36,788 nucleotides of DNA from an uncultured Bacteroidota bacterium (GCA_903904855.1 CAIVEH010000056.1:1-36788), one strand, 5' to 3'; numbered from the stretch's first letter, positions 24,947 to 31,936 are shown. The notes: generated from the sequence alone by a model not told the origin. Numbers and translations are program-made.

Positions 24947-25216
24947 CGATTTCATCCCTGCATCTACTTCCTGGCCGAGACTCCCCATCAGGACGATGTT
25001 TCCTGGTAGCAAAGCAAGCCTGCCAATATAACTGCCCTGCCGGTACTCGGGTCAGGGATTCGCCGTTAATCAACGCAGGAAAGCTGAAAATAATTGAATC
25101 AGGCAAATCATGGTTCAGACGCCTATACCTTCACAACCCGGAAATATTATGCCAAGGTATGAGACGAATTTTATCGATCTATTAAGTCTAATTAATGCGC
25201 TACCACCCACCCACTC
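24947..25216. other. Non-coding region after the inverted-repeat element
   Basis: No gene I can defend. On the minus strand an open frame without a start runs from about 25055 to a stop at 24889-24887 and crosses the element's right arm (reading ...GRLALLPGNIVLMGSLGQEVD...). It looks like translated repeat rather than a gene and may mark the element as longer than its inverted repeats. Confidence 0.35.
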
Positions 25217-27088
25217 TTACTCCTTAATAAACTTTCTAACCTCAGTTTCATTGATTTTCAGCAGGTAAATACCCGGAGGTAATGAAGCAACATTTATAAG
25301 CGCTTTTTCGGCATGGCATACCTGCGAATATACTTTTTGCCCCAGTATGCTTGTAATGATTATGGAATGAATTGTTCCTGTTGCGGTAACATTAAGCTCA
25401 TCATGAACTGGATTCGGGTAAATACTGACGGCGTTGTAGCTTTCTGTAGCCGGAACCCCGGTCAGCGACTCGCAGGATAATGTAGAAACTGTTACATTAA
25501 TAGTTACAGCACAGCCATCGGGTAGTGTATAAGATATTGTGGTTGTCCCGGGGGTCACAGGTGTTACATAGCCTGCTGTATTTATGGTAGCTGTCGAAAC
25601 AGTGCTGCTGTGCCATGTTCCGCCAGGTGTGGCATCACTTAGCGTATCTGTAGCTCCCATGCAGGTTAGTGTATCGCCAGCTATGGGTGATGGAGACAAG
25701 TTTACAGTTACTGGCCATGTTGCAGAGCATACTCCTGCCAATGTATAGGTGATTGTCAGAGTACCGGTAGTAATAGGGGTCAGTACACCGGAAAGTGATC
25801 CTACCGAGGCTACTGCAGGTGCGCTGCTGGTCCACCGGCCGCCGGTGACGGCATCCGACAAATGAACTGTATCTCCGGTGCATACAGGTGTATGACCGGT
25901 AATGGGCCCTGGAACTGGATCAACCGAAAAGGAAGTAGTGGTAAAATTGACCCCATGGGTATAGGTAATAGTAACAACACCTACCGACATTCCTTGTACA
26001 ATGCCGGTTGTAGCCCCCACGATTGCTATCGAGGTATTACTGCTGGTCCATGTTCCGCCTGGTGTTGTTACGTGCAAAGTATCCTGAACCTCCCCGCACA
26101 GATATTTTAAACCGGTTATACTATCATTGAGCGGGCATGTGGGGCAATCGATGTGATACTCAATAACAGGGTATTGAACCATTGCTGCGCCAAAGCCACC
26201 TGCTGTCCATGCCCAGTTTGGAATGTATTTCCCACCCCAGCCTGCATCCGTAGAGCCTATAACCTTGAAATAACCTGAATTACTATCGGTACGGGAGTAG
26301 GGTGGGAATACAGGCACACCACTGGTACCTGCATATTCTACCTGCGGAGCAAAGGCCCCGTATTTATTGGTGCCTGAAATGTATGTTACAGTATCGAATG
26401 GGGTAAATGACGCATCTCCGCTGATAAAGGTTAAAGACATGGAGGCGCAATTGCCAGCCGGTACTGTATAAGGTGTGGTTAATGCAATGACCTGGTCATA
26501 AACAGGAGACGCATCGGCGGCGGTTAGTACTATCTTTTGCACATATGGCGCAGTTGGAACTGTCAGATAATGTCCTGCCCGGTTGTTCAGGCTGTCGTGC
26601 GGCATGTTGAGGAAGTTGATAGTGTCAGCGCCATACCACGAAAGCCATATCGACCCGTAAAAATAATAATCCGGCAGGTTGGTGGTTCCGGTACCGTTGC
26701 CATATACAAAGCTCAGCACCAGGGTATCGTTAATCAGGGGTTTTGCCGGGTTACGCTTATAGCTGCCGTGGATCCGTACCGAATCAATGGTGTATGCATC
26801 GCTGTGACGGACGCGTATAGTATTGCCATAAAGAGTAGCGTTGTTCCATGGCCTAACAAATGGATCAAAAGACAAGCCTACCGACACAAAATTATTAGTT
26901 TGATAAATGCCGTAAAGAGGGTTTGCGAAAATAGCTGTGGTATCGTTCCAGATATTATAATCGGTATAGGCTACAGTCGTTTCGTTGGCAAGGTACTGGC
27001 CATAATTATACCAGCGTTGGCCAGGCTGCGCCGAGCTGTAAAGCGAACAGAAAATAATTGTCAACGATAAAAGCAGGACTTTCTTCAT
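25217..27088 (-). CDS. T9SS-exported protein with Ig-like (Big_2-type) repeats
   Basis: A 623-residue secreted protein. Signal peptide 1-20 (ending YSSAQ); an N-terminal region of about 300 residues with no recognised domain (PGQRWYNYGQYLANETTVAY near the start); three bacterial Ig-like repeats between about 330 and 540 (GTWTSSNTSIAIVGATTGIV, GRWTSSAPAVASVGSLSGVL, GTWHSSTVSTATINTAGYVT), each closing with TITYT or TISYT; and a C-terminal type A sorting domain of about 75 residues (VSIYPNPVHDELNV ... LPPGIYLLKINETEVRKFIK). The last directs export through the type IX system and anchoring at the cell surface. Probably an adhesin-like surface protein. A TATCTTTG box (minus strand) is at 27138-27145. 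Confidence 0.9.
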   Translation of the reverse strand: MKKVLLLSLTIIFCSLYSSAQPGQRWYNYGQYLANETTVAYTDYNIWNDTTAIFANPLYGIYQTNNFVSVGLSFDPFVRPWNNATLYGNTIRVRHSDAYTIDSVRIHGSYKRNPAKPLINDTLVLSFVYGNGTGTTNLPDYYFYGSIWLSWYGADTINFLNMPHDSLNNRAGHYLTVPTAPYVQKIVLTAADASPVYDQVIALTTPYTVPAGNCASMSLTFISGDASFTPFDTVTYISGTNKYGAFAPQVEYAGTSGVPVFPPYSRTDSNSGYFKVIGSTDAGWGGKYIPNWAWTAGGFGAAMVQYPVIEYHIDCPTCPLNDSITGLKYLCGEVQDTLHVTTPGGTWTSSNTSIAIVGATTGIVQGMSVGVVTITYTHGVNFTTTSFSVDPVPGPITGHTPVCTGDTVHLSDAVTGGRWTSSAPAVASVGSLSGVLTPITTGTLTITYTLAGVCSATWPVTVNLSPSPIAGDTLTCMGATDTLSDATPGGTWHSSTVSTATINTAGYVTPVTPGTTTISYTLPDGCAVTINVTVSTLSCESLTGVPATESYNAVSIYPNPVHDELNVTATGTIHSIIITSILGQKVYSQVCHAEKALINVASLPPGIYLLKINETEVRKFIKE

Positions 27089-27137
27089 ATCAGCTAATTT
27101 TTGGTGGTTATGGATATTTGTTTAAACGTGGCCTAAA

Positions 27138-27145
27138 CAAAGATA
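27138..27145 (-). promoter_or_regulatory. -7 box of the T9SS protein gene
   Basis: TATCTTTG on the minus strand, 49 bp before the ATG. No -33 element seen. Confidence 0.45.
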
Positions 27146-27202
27146 ACATTTTAGTTATTTTTTTCTCTTGCTTATAGAAAAATATTCAGCACAAAAAAAA
27201 GC

Positions 27203-27331
27203 TAATACCAAATAGACATTATAAACCGGCATTGGTATTCTTTGCGGCCTTAAAATTGACGTTTGCATATTGCGCCTTCGCACCTTGGCGTGAGATTTTT
27301 TCATGCCGTTCTTTATAGTCTAATCGGTATA
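27203..27331. repeat. Dispersed ~130-bp repeat, copy 1
   Basis: This stretch and 29236-29364 are about 85 percent alike over their whole length by eye (shared TAATACCAAAT start, CCGGCATTGGTATTCTTTGC, GTTTGCATATTGCGCCTTCG, GTGAGATTTTTTCATGCCG). The outer ends are imperfect inverted repeats of each other (TAATACC...CCGGCAT and TATACC...ACGGCAT). Read on the minus strand it gives ISRQGAKAQ, a variant of the SRKGAKAQR string commonly produced by intergenic repeats of this type in many bacteria, so no protein is implied. Confidence 0.8.
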
Positions 27332-27412
27332 AAGAGAGCAGATAACTGTTCCCGTTTTTTATTTTGAGCAAATTCGTTGGTGTAGAATACAAACAATAGC
27401 AGACACAAAAAT

Positions 27413-27441
27413 AAAGATCCCGCCGGGAAGGCAGGATCTTT
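27413..27441 (-). terminator. Terminator of rpsL-rpsG
   Basis: A 12-bp stem with one mismatch (AAAGATCCCGCC / GGCAGGATCTTT) around GGGAA; on the minus strand it is followed by ATTTTTGTG. It closes the ribosomal unit 28 bp past rpsG. Confidence 0.88.
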
Positions 27442-27468
27442 GATATATGCGGAAATGATAGTGTGTGG

Positions 27469-27936
27469 TTAAACTTTGAAATGCGAAAACGCCTTGTTGG
27501 CTTCAGCCATACGGTGGGTATCTTCTTTCTTTTTGAAAGCGCCGCCTTCACCTTTTGCTGCTGCTACTATCTCGTTGGCCAGCTTGTCGGCGATGGTTTT
27601 ACCATTCCGGTCGCGGCTGTAACGTATGAGCCATTTCATGCTCAGTGATATTTTGCGGTCAGGGCGAACCTCAGAAGGAATCTGGAAGGTAGCGCCACCT
27701 ATACGGCGGCTGCGAACTTCAACAGCTGGGGTTACGTTGTTCAAAGCGCGTTTCCACACTTCGTAACCTTCTTCGTTGTTCATTTTTGTCACTTTGTCCA
27801 GTGCGTCGTAGAAAGCGCCCAATACCACGGTTTTGTTGCCGCCTATCATAAGGCAGTTAACGAAACGGGTTACATTCTTATCGTTGAATTTGGGATCCGG
27901 GGCTAACGGAAGTTTCTTTGCTTGTGCCTTTCTCAT
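27469..27936 (-). CDS. rpsG: 30S ribosomal protein S7
   Basis: Primary 16S-binding protein that nucleates the head of the small subunit. The 155-residue protein has the S7 start [19 protein letters not shown], the RNA-binding and assembly segments [20 protein letters not shown] and [19 protein letters not shown] (73-91), and the C-terminal [13 protein letters not shown]. Length is normal (about 155). It lies 33 bp after rpsL as in the str operon, but a terminator follows immediately and fusA is absent, which departs from the usual rpsL-rpsG-fusA order. Confidence 0.98.
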   Translation of the reverse strand: MRKAQAKKLPLAPDPKFNDKNVTRFVNCLMIGGNKTVVLGAFYDALDKVTKMNNEEGYEVWKRALNNVTPAVEVRSRRIGGATFQIPSEVRPDRKISLSMKWLIRYSRDRNGKTIADKLANEIVAAAKGEGGAFKKKEDTHRMAEANKAFSHFKV

Positions 27937-27969
27937 TTAAAGAGGCTTATATTAAATAGTTATTAAAAA

Positions 27970-28386
27970 TTATTTTTTCTTGGCTGGTGCTGCACCTTTG
28001 GCTGCTCCTGCTTTTACTTTTTCTTTCTTTGTACCATATTTACTACGGCTCTTCTTACGGTCTTTTACACCGGCAGTATCGAGGGCGCCGCGCACAATGT
28101 GATAACGCACACCTGGAAGATCCTTAACACGACCACCGCGGATAAGCACGATTGAGTGCTCCTGGAGGTTGTGGCCTTCACCCGGGATGTATGCAATCAC
28201 CTCTACTTTATTGGTAAGGCGCACTTTGGCAACTTTACGGAGGGCAGAGTTTGGTTTCTTTGGCGTTGTTGTATAAACGCGGGTACAAACACCGCGGCGT
28301 TGCGGGCAGGAATCCAGTGCACGGCTCTTTGATTTGGCCCTGATCACTTCACGTCCTTTACGTACTAATTGTTGTATTGTAGGCAT
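27970..28386 (-). CDS. rpsL: 30S ribosomal protein S12
   Basis: Decoding-centre protein of the small subunit. The 138-residue protein contains all conserved segments: [33 protein letters not shown] (39-58) and [20 protein letters not shown] (84-103). The lysines where streptomycin-resistance changes fall (in TPKKPNS and GRVKDLPG) are unchanged, and the Asp that is methylthiolated in other bacteria is present. A Lys/Ala-rich tail (about 124-138) extends it beyond the 124 residues of E. coli S12. First gene of the rpsL-rpsG unit. Confidence 0.98.
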   Translation of the reverse strand: MPTIQQLVRKGREVIRAKSKSRALDSCPQRRGVCTRVYTTTPKKPNSALRKVAKVRLTNKVEVIAYIPGEGHNLQEHSIVLIRGGRVKDLPGVRYHIVRGALDTAGVKDRKKSRSKYGTKKEKVKAGAAKGAAPAKKK

Positions 28387-28418
28387 GCTGAATGCTATGT
28401 AATTTTTTAAACGGAGCG

Positions 28419-28426
28419 CAAAGATA
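28419..28426 (-). promoter_or_regulatory. -7 box of the rpsL-rpsG unit
   Basis: TATCTTTG on the minus strand, 33 bp before the rpsL ATG. The expected -33 TTTG is not seen at 19-20 bp. Confidence 0.5.
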
Positions 28427-28742
28427 GGGGAATAATTTAAAAGTAAAAACTAAAAATGCAAAAAAGTTTTTATCGGGAAGGGATTTTATTTCTACAGTAT
28501 TGTGGATTAAGTGCAAATTTAAGAAAAACCTCCGGCTCATATGCTGAGTTCCGGAGGTTTTTGAGTGGATTTTCCTGTTTACCGGATTTTTGATCTCCTG
28601 ATGTTTGTAGCTTTTTGTTTGAGTTAAAGGCAGGTTTGGAGATGTGATCGCGGTGAAACAGGAATTATTTTTGATTACGGGATGTTTCTGACTTAAAATC
28701 TGAAGTGCAGAAGGCCCCATAAAAATGACTGGTAAGCGATAA
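28427..28742. other. Intergenic region downstream of the 97-residue protein gene
   Basis: About 315 bp without a gene. It contains a strong hairpin (28524-28562, listed separately). The 180 bp between that hairpin and the stop at 28743 is unusually long for a simple 3' tail; a small RNA is possible, but I recognise no family in it. Confidence 0.5.
28524..28562 (-). terminator. Intrinsic terminator
   Basis: A perfect 12-bp stem AAAAACCTCCGG / CCGGAGGTTTTT with a 15-nt loop and T-runs on both sides. It lies 180 bp beyond the 97-residue protein gene and upstream of rpsL, and most likely ends transcription from the former. Confidence 0.8.
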
Positions 28743-29036
28743 TTACCTTACCATCCTGAATTCATAAACTTCTGGAAGCACTTTTCGTATTGCAACACAG
28801 CGCAGGCAATTTTCAGCTATAGCATGTCCATGTTCAGTTTTGCCGCTGAAGGAATACTCTTTGCCTATTTCAAATGATTGTCCTTTGGCAAATTTGCCAC
28901 CTGTGAGCGCAACAGCCACCAGTTCGTGACCATTTTCAATTGCTTCGCCATGACCGCCGGTATAGATAGCTGCAGGTGGCAGCATTTTCGGACAATGGTA
29001 GGCAGAAACTTCCTTGATCAATACAATTGTGAGCAT
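28743..29036 (-). CDS. Hypothetical protein of 97 residues
   Basis: A cytosolic-looking protein (no signal peptide or membrane helix) starting MLTIVLIKEVSAYHCPKMLP, with a central IYTGGHGEAIENGHELVAVA and a C-terminal half containing EHGHAIAENCLRCVAIRK. Cys15, Cys79 and Cys82 plus several His residues could bind metal, but no family is recognised. The composition is that of a real small globular protein. An ATG at 29036 follows the AT-rich leader. A LytTR-type promoter at 29391-29500 points toward it from about 350 bp upstream, with a repeat element and two hairpins in between, so whether it drives this gene is uncertain. Confidence 0.6.
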   Translation of the reverse strand: MLTIVLIKEVSAYHCPKMLPPAAIYTGGHGEAIENGHELVAVALTGGKFAKGQSFEIGKEYSFSGKTEHGHAIAENCLRCVAIRKVLPEVYEFRMVR

Positions 29037-29119
29037 AAAATAAAATTTATTTGTTTGAGTTAAGCTTTCCTACTCTGTTCAAGGCTTTTCGGATTCCCCC
29101 TCCCGTTTTGATACCTGTG

Positions 29120-29141
29120 CGGGGCAGGCCCCGTTTTTTTT
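29120..29141 (+). terminator. Orphan terminator-like hairpin 1
   Basis: CGGGG-CAGG-CCCCG followed by eight T residues on the plus strand. No gene on this strand ends upstream, so either a short RNA or a lost gene precedes it. Confidence 0.7.
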
Positions 29142-29151
29142 AGTGGTTTGA

Positions 29152-29212
29152 GGGTCTCCACTGTTTGCGCGAACTTCTTATAACGATGGGTTCTGAGACC
29201 CCTTGTTTTTTT
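29152..29212 (+). terminator. Orphan terminator-like hairpin 2
   Basis: GGGTCTC (29152-29158) pairs with GAGACCC (29195-29201), enclosing a structured 36-nt loop, followed by CCTTGTTTTTTTG. It is 11 bp after hairpin 1. It could end a small RNA or be part of a repeat. Confidence 0.55.
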
Positions 29213-29235
29213 GTTGTTTGAAGAACTATAAGGGA

Positions 29236-29364
29236 TAATACCAAATGGATATTCTAAACCGGCATTGGTATTCTTTGCGGTCTTAAAAATGACGTTTGCA
29301 TATTGCGCCTTCGCGCCTTAGTGTGAGATTTTTTCATGCCGTTCTTTCTAGCCTAATGGGTATA
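29236..29364. repeat. Dispersed ~130-bp repeat, copy 2
   Basis: Second full copy of the element at 27203-27331, in the same orientation. It starts at TAATACCAAATGG and ends at CTAATGGGTATA; its ends are imperfect inverted repeats. It lies between the divergent LytTR-type promoter and the next minus-strand gene. Confidence 0.8.
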
Positions 29365-29390
29365 ATTTCATTTTTCCCCTAGAGCTGATA

Positions 29391-29500
29391 CAAACATACT
29401 ATGCAGATCAGCTGATGAAAAGATGGAGGTAGCCAACGGCGGAAAAGAGGCGTGAATTGCGGAAACTGAGTAGTGAACGGCGGAAATGAAAAAGTGAAAA
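29391..29500 (-). promoter_or_regulatory. Divergent LytTR-type promoter with four phased sites
   Basis: On the minus strand, sites TTTTCAC (29500-29494), CGTTCAC (29479-29473), AATTCAC (29458-29452) and CGTTGGC (29438-29432) recur every 21, 21 and 20 bp; the last three are preceded by TTTCCGC. The -7 box TATGTTTG (29398-29391) begins 40 bp after the start of the nearest site. Spacing and the cgTTcAc core fit LytTR direct repeats (9-bp half-sites, about 12-bp gap). Confidence 0.65.
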
Positions 29501-29587
29501 ACCTCTTTAAGTCGTGCTATAGCCTCTTTATCAGGCTTTTATAAAAACAAATATGTTATTTCAAATTTTGTTTTGTGGGTTAAATAC

Positions 29588-29676
29588 CATTCACGAAATC
29601 ATTTCCGCCGTTCGTGCTGTGTGGCGGCATTTGGCTACTTACCACTTTTCACCAGCTGCCCGGCATCGTACGTTTG
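29588..29676 (+). promoter_or_regulatory. LytTR-type promoter of small secreted protein 1
   Basis: Sites CATTCAC (29588-29594), CGTTCGT (29609-29615, preceded by TTTCCGC) and CATTTGG (29628-29634) start 81, 60 and 41 bp before the -7 box TACGTTTG (29669-29676). No -33 TTTG is present, as expected for an activator-dependent promoter. The start codon is 20 bp beyond the -7 box. Confidence 0.68.
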
Positions 29677-29695
29677 TATCACAAAAACGGAAACA

Positions 29696-30109
29696 ATGAA
29701 ATCAATCAGCATCTTATTCCTGGCTTTAGCTGCCAGCTTTACTCAGGCAAAAGGCCAGCAGGCATTCAAAAATGTATCGATAGAGCAAGCGGAGCATCAT
29801 TATGTGGTGCAATTCTCAGTGCCATCTGAGACTAATATATACCAATACCGCATTGAGGCAGGCAACGACAGCACAGATATGGAGGTTACAGGCGTGGTGA
29901 AGCCCAGGGGAAACAGCCAGCTGGAGCGGGACTATATGTATGAGACCTTCGACACAGGTTATAAATATTACCGTGTTGTGGCTGTGAGTATGGGCAGCCA
30001 GCTGAAATACTCCCATATACTTAGCCGCCCGCCCGCAGATACAAGGCCTGAGCATAACCCTGGTGTACATAAACAAATGGAAACCAATATATTGGCAAGG
30101 GGCAACTAA
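29696..30109 (+). CDS. Small secreted FN3-like protein 1
   Basis: A 137-residue protein from the ATG at 29696. The frame is open further upstream, but the promoter lies there and only this start gives a signal peptide (KSISILFLALAASFTQAKGQ, cut near residue 20). The mature part looks like a single fibronectin-type-III-like beta-sandwich: HYVVQFSVPSETNIYQYRIE, then TGVVKPRGNSQLERDYMYE and GYKYYRVVAVSMGSQLKYS, the pattern seen in domains before T9SS tails. It ends with METNILARGN, shared with its paralogue at 31957. Exported, function unknown; probably controlled by the adjacent LytTR regulator. Confidence 0.8.
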   Translation: MKSISILFLALAASFTQAKGQQAFKNVSIEQAEHHYVVQFSVPSETNIYQYRIEAGNDSTDMEVTGVVKPRGNSQLERDYMYETFDTGYKYYRVVAVSMGSQLKYSHILSRPPADTRPEHNPGVHKQMETNILARGN

Positions 30110-30156
30110 TGCAAGGCAAATTATAGTAGATCTCGAGCTATAAACTGACTTTTCAT

Positions 30157-30182
30157 AAGCGCCCCGTGGCGCTTTTATTTTT
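30157..30182 (+). terminator. Terminator of small secreted protein 1
   Basis: Perfect stem AAGCGCC / GGCGCTT with loop CCGT followed by TTATTTTT, 48 bp past the stop. Confidence 0.88.
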
Positions 30183-30263
30183 GGTATATATGAGATATAT
30201 TGATTCACTAAGATGTAACTTAGACCTGATACAACCATACAGAAAAGAAATTATCTTTAGGCT

Positions 30264-31022
30264 ATGGAAACCGTTTACATTAGTGCTGTAATAGTTGATG
30301 ATGATGAGTTTTGCTGCTTTCAACTACAGGACCTGATAAAAAAGTACTCATTGGGTATAAACGTTCTGGCTGTGTGCAATTCGGGGGCTGAAGGGCTGAT
30401 AAAGATAGCAGAACTAAAGCCAGACCTGATATTTCTGGATGTAGAAATGCCGGGAATGAATGGTTTTGAAATGATCAGGAAACTGCCTGCTGGCAACTCT
30501 GAGATTATATTTACCACCAGCCACGACCATTATGCCATAAGGGCTATACGTTTTTCGGCGCTCGACTACCTGGTGAAACCCATTGACCCCAATGTGCTTC
30601 AGGAGGCTATTAGCCGGCTGAAAGATAAACTGAACACTAAACCAACCACTGAACCCCGCCCCTTGGAAATAATGGGTATACCCGCCGAGAAGAAACTGAA
30701 CAACCTGGCAGTGCCTACTATGGAGGGGCTGCTGTTTGTGGGCCTGCAGGATATAGTGCGCTGCGAAAGCGATGACAAGTACACGAAAATATTTACAGTT
30801 GATAAAAAAATGATCATGGCCAGCCGCACCATGGGCGATTTTGAAACCATACTGGAGCCGCATGGGTTTTTCCGCATACACAAATCATATCTCATTAACC
30901 TGAAACACCTAAAAAAATACCTGCGCGGCGATGGTGGCCAGGTAGTAATGACCGATGGCTCTACACTGGATGTGAGCCGGAGGAAGAAGGATGAACTGAT
31001 GGAATTGGTTGGGCAGTTTTAG
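30264..31022 (+). CDS. LytTR-family response regulator
   Basis: A 252-residue regulator. Receiver domain (about 5-120): acidic pair in VIVDDDEFC (10-18), phosphoacceptor Asp59 in LIFLDVEMPGMNGFEM, Thr/Ser in FTTSHDHYA (83-91) and Lys105 in DYLVKPID. LytTR DNA-binding domain (about 148-250): LLFVGLQDIVRCESDDKYTK, GFFRIHKSYLINLKHLKKY and LDVSRRKKDELMELVGQF. LytTR proteins bind direct repeats about 21 bp apart, which is exactly the layout seen at 29391-29500, 29588-29676 and 31848-31936. No LytS-type kinase is nearby; the nearest kinase is the hybrid HPt-containing protein at 33384. A damaged copy of its 3' end lies at 31616-31717. Confidence 0.93.
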   Translation: METVYISAVIVDDDEFCCFQLQDLIKKYSLGINVLAVCNSGAEGLIKIAELKPDLIFLDVEMPGMNGFEMIRKLPAGNSEIIFTTSHDHYAIRAIRFSALDYLVKPIDPNVLQEAISRLKDKLNTKPTTEPRPLEIMGIPAEKKLNNLAVPTMEGLLFVGLQDIVRCESDDKYTKIFTVDKKMIMASRTMGDFETILEPHGFFRIHKSYLINLKHLKKYLRGDGGQVVMTDGSTLDVSRRKKDELMELVGQF

Positions 31023-31083
31023 GTCAAATAATTAAAATAATTTCAGGATTTTATTCGGCCCGGATAGGAGGTCGCTAATTGTT

Positions 31084-31347
31084 TCATTCGTAATGAAATC
31101 TAAGGGAGATAATCTCTATAGTATTTTTATCTTGTACCCGATACACAATTCTATGTTCCTGTTTGATTCGTCTCGACCAGCAACCATGTAAGTCGTATTT
31201 CAGCGGTTCAGGTTTACCAATACCTGAAAAGGGTGTATCTTCAATAGATTGGATTAATGCAGTAATCCGGTTCAATACTTTTTTATCTCCGGACTTTTTC
31301 CAGAACTGGATATCTTCCTGTACAGCAGGTGCATAAATTATTTCCAA
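31084..31347 (-). CDS. Txe/YoeB-family toxin (mRNA endoribonuclease)
   Basis: An 87-residue RelE-superfamily toxin that cleaves mRNA at the ribosome. Residues typical of YoeB are present: Glu47 in GIGKPEPLKYDLHGCWSRRI, Arg59-Arg60 and Arg66 in RRIKQEHRIVYRV, and His85-Tyr86 in the C-terminal RFHYE. Length matches the family (about 84-90). Its ATG overlaps the end of the antitoxin gene by 10 bp, indicating translational coupling. The pair lies between the LytTR regulator and the remnant copy of its 3' end, on the opposite strand. Confidence 0.93.
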   Translation of the reverse strand: MEIIYAPAVQEDIQFWKKSGDKKVLNRITALIQSIEDTPFSGIGKPEPLKYDLHGCWSRRIKQEHRIVYRVQDKNTIEIISLRFHYE

Positions 31348-31562
31348 AGGTCAGCTGTTTTAATAGCCTTACCTTTCCCATTATTTAGCTGGTTAATACC
31401 TTTAAGAATATGTTTGCGGTTAGCCTCATTTGAAAGGAGATGGTCAGTATCCGTTTTAGTGGCGTTCTTTGTTAATAAAGCCTTTACTTTTTTCAATACA
31501 ATATCACTCTCTGTATTGAGTAACAACTGCATAAGTTCCAGTTTTTCAGCCTGAATATTCAT
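31338..31562 (-). CDS. Antitoxin of the YoeB-type module
   Basis: A 74-residue protein rich in Lys, Asn and Leu, encoded directly upstream of and overlapping the toxin gene. It starts MNIQAEKLELMQLLLNTESD, a helical N-terminal part, and ends in a probably disordered region (NGKGKAIKTADLWK) that would wrap the toxin. It has no Phd/YefM signature that I can see; antitoxins of this short leucine-rich type commonly accompany RelE/Txe toxins in Bacteroidota. Identification rests mainly on gene order and overlap. Confidence 0.85.
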   Translation of the reverse strand: MNIQAEKLELMQLLLNTESDIVLKKVKALLTKNATKTDTDHLLSNEANRKHILKGINQLNNGKGKAIKTADLWK

Positions 31563-31615
31563 AGTACAAAATTAAGAAATGATTTTCAATTTGAAACAAC
31601 AGAATATTAAAAATT

Positions 31616-31717
31616 ACCTGCGCGGCGATGGTGGCCAGGTAGTAATGGCCGATGGCTCGACTGGATGTGAGCCGGAGGAAGAAGGATGAACTGATGGAAT
31701 TGGTGGGGCTGTTTTAG
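31616..31717 (+). pseudogene. Remnant copy of the 3' end of the LytTR regulator
   Basis: These 102 bases match 30917-31022 closely (start ACCTGCGCGGCGATGGTGGC, end GGATGAACTGATGGAATTGG), with only a few changes. One is a 2-base loss at the segment GGCTCgaCTGG (GGCTCTACACTGG in the intact gene), which shifts the frame. Weak similarity may extend a further 25 bp upstream. The rest of the gene is missing. It marks a tandem duplication of the regulator region, now interrupted by the toxin-antitoxin pair. Confidence 0.88.
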
Positions 31718-31771
31718 GAAAGCATCAAATCTGTTTGTCTTCTTGAAAATGCAAATAAAAAGACTTTTATG

Positions 31772-31805
31772 ATAATCCATAACGACTATGGATTATTTAT
31801 TTGGG
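31772..31805 (+). terminator. Terminator-like hairpin after the regulator remnant
   Basis: A perfect 10-bp stem ATAATCCATA / TATGGATTAT with a 5-nt loop followed by TTATTTGGG. The A/T-rich stem makes it moderate evidence. It separates the remnant from the next promoter. Confidence 0.5.
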
Positions 31806-31847
31806 ATAAAAGAGGTTTCATTCTTAATCTAGCCTGTTTTCTGCTGC

Positions 31848-31936
31848 CATTCACGAAATAATTCCCGCCGTTCACTTCTCGGTATCGCCATTGACTACTT
31901 TATGCTTTTTACCGGCTGCAGGGCATCGTACGTTTG
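31848..31936 (+). promoter_or_regulatory. LytTR-type promoter of small secreted protein 2
   Basis: Sites CATTCAC (31848-31854), CGTTCAC (31869-31875, preceded by TTCCCGC) and CATTGAC (31889-31895) start 81, 60 and 40 bp before the -7 box TACGTTTG (31929-31936). Layout and sequence mirror the promoter at 29588-29676, and the -33 element is again missing. Confidence 0.68.

Noticed and set aside
27219-27551. Minus-strand frame containing SRQGAKAQ as a gene
   Set aside because: It overlaps rpsG in another frame, the terminator and the dispersed repeat; the string is a known by-product of such repeats.
27970-28386. Streptomycin-resistance change in S12
   Set aside because: The two critical lysines and their surroundings are the normal residues.
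28563-28742. Known small RNA such as 6S or 4.5S RNA upstream of the 28524-28562 hairpin
   Set aside because: No conserved core of either RNA could be found; a terminator alone is not enough.
29573-29695. N-terminal extension of small secreted protein 1 (and likewise of protein 2 from 31891)
   Set aside because: The extension would overlap the promoter and operator sites and would hide the signal peptide; the extensions of the two paralogues differ while the proteins from the internal ATG align.
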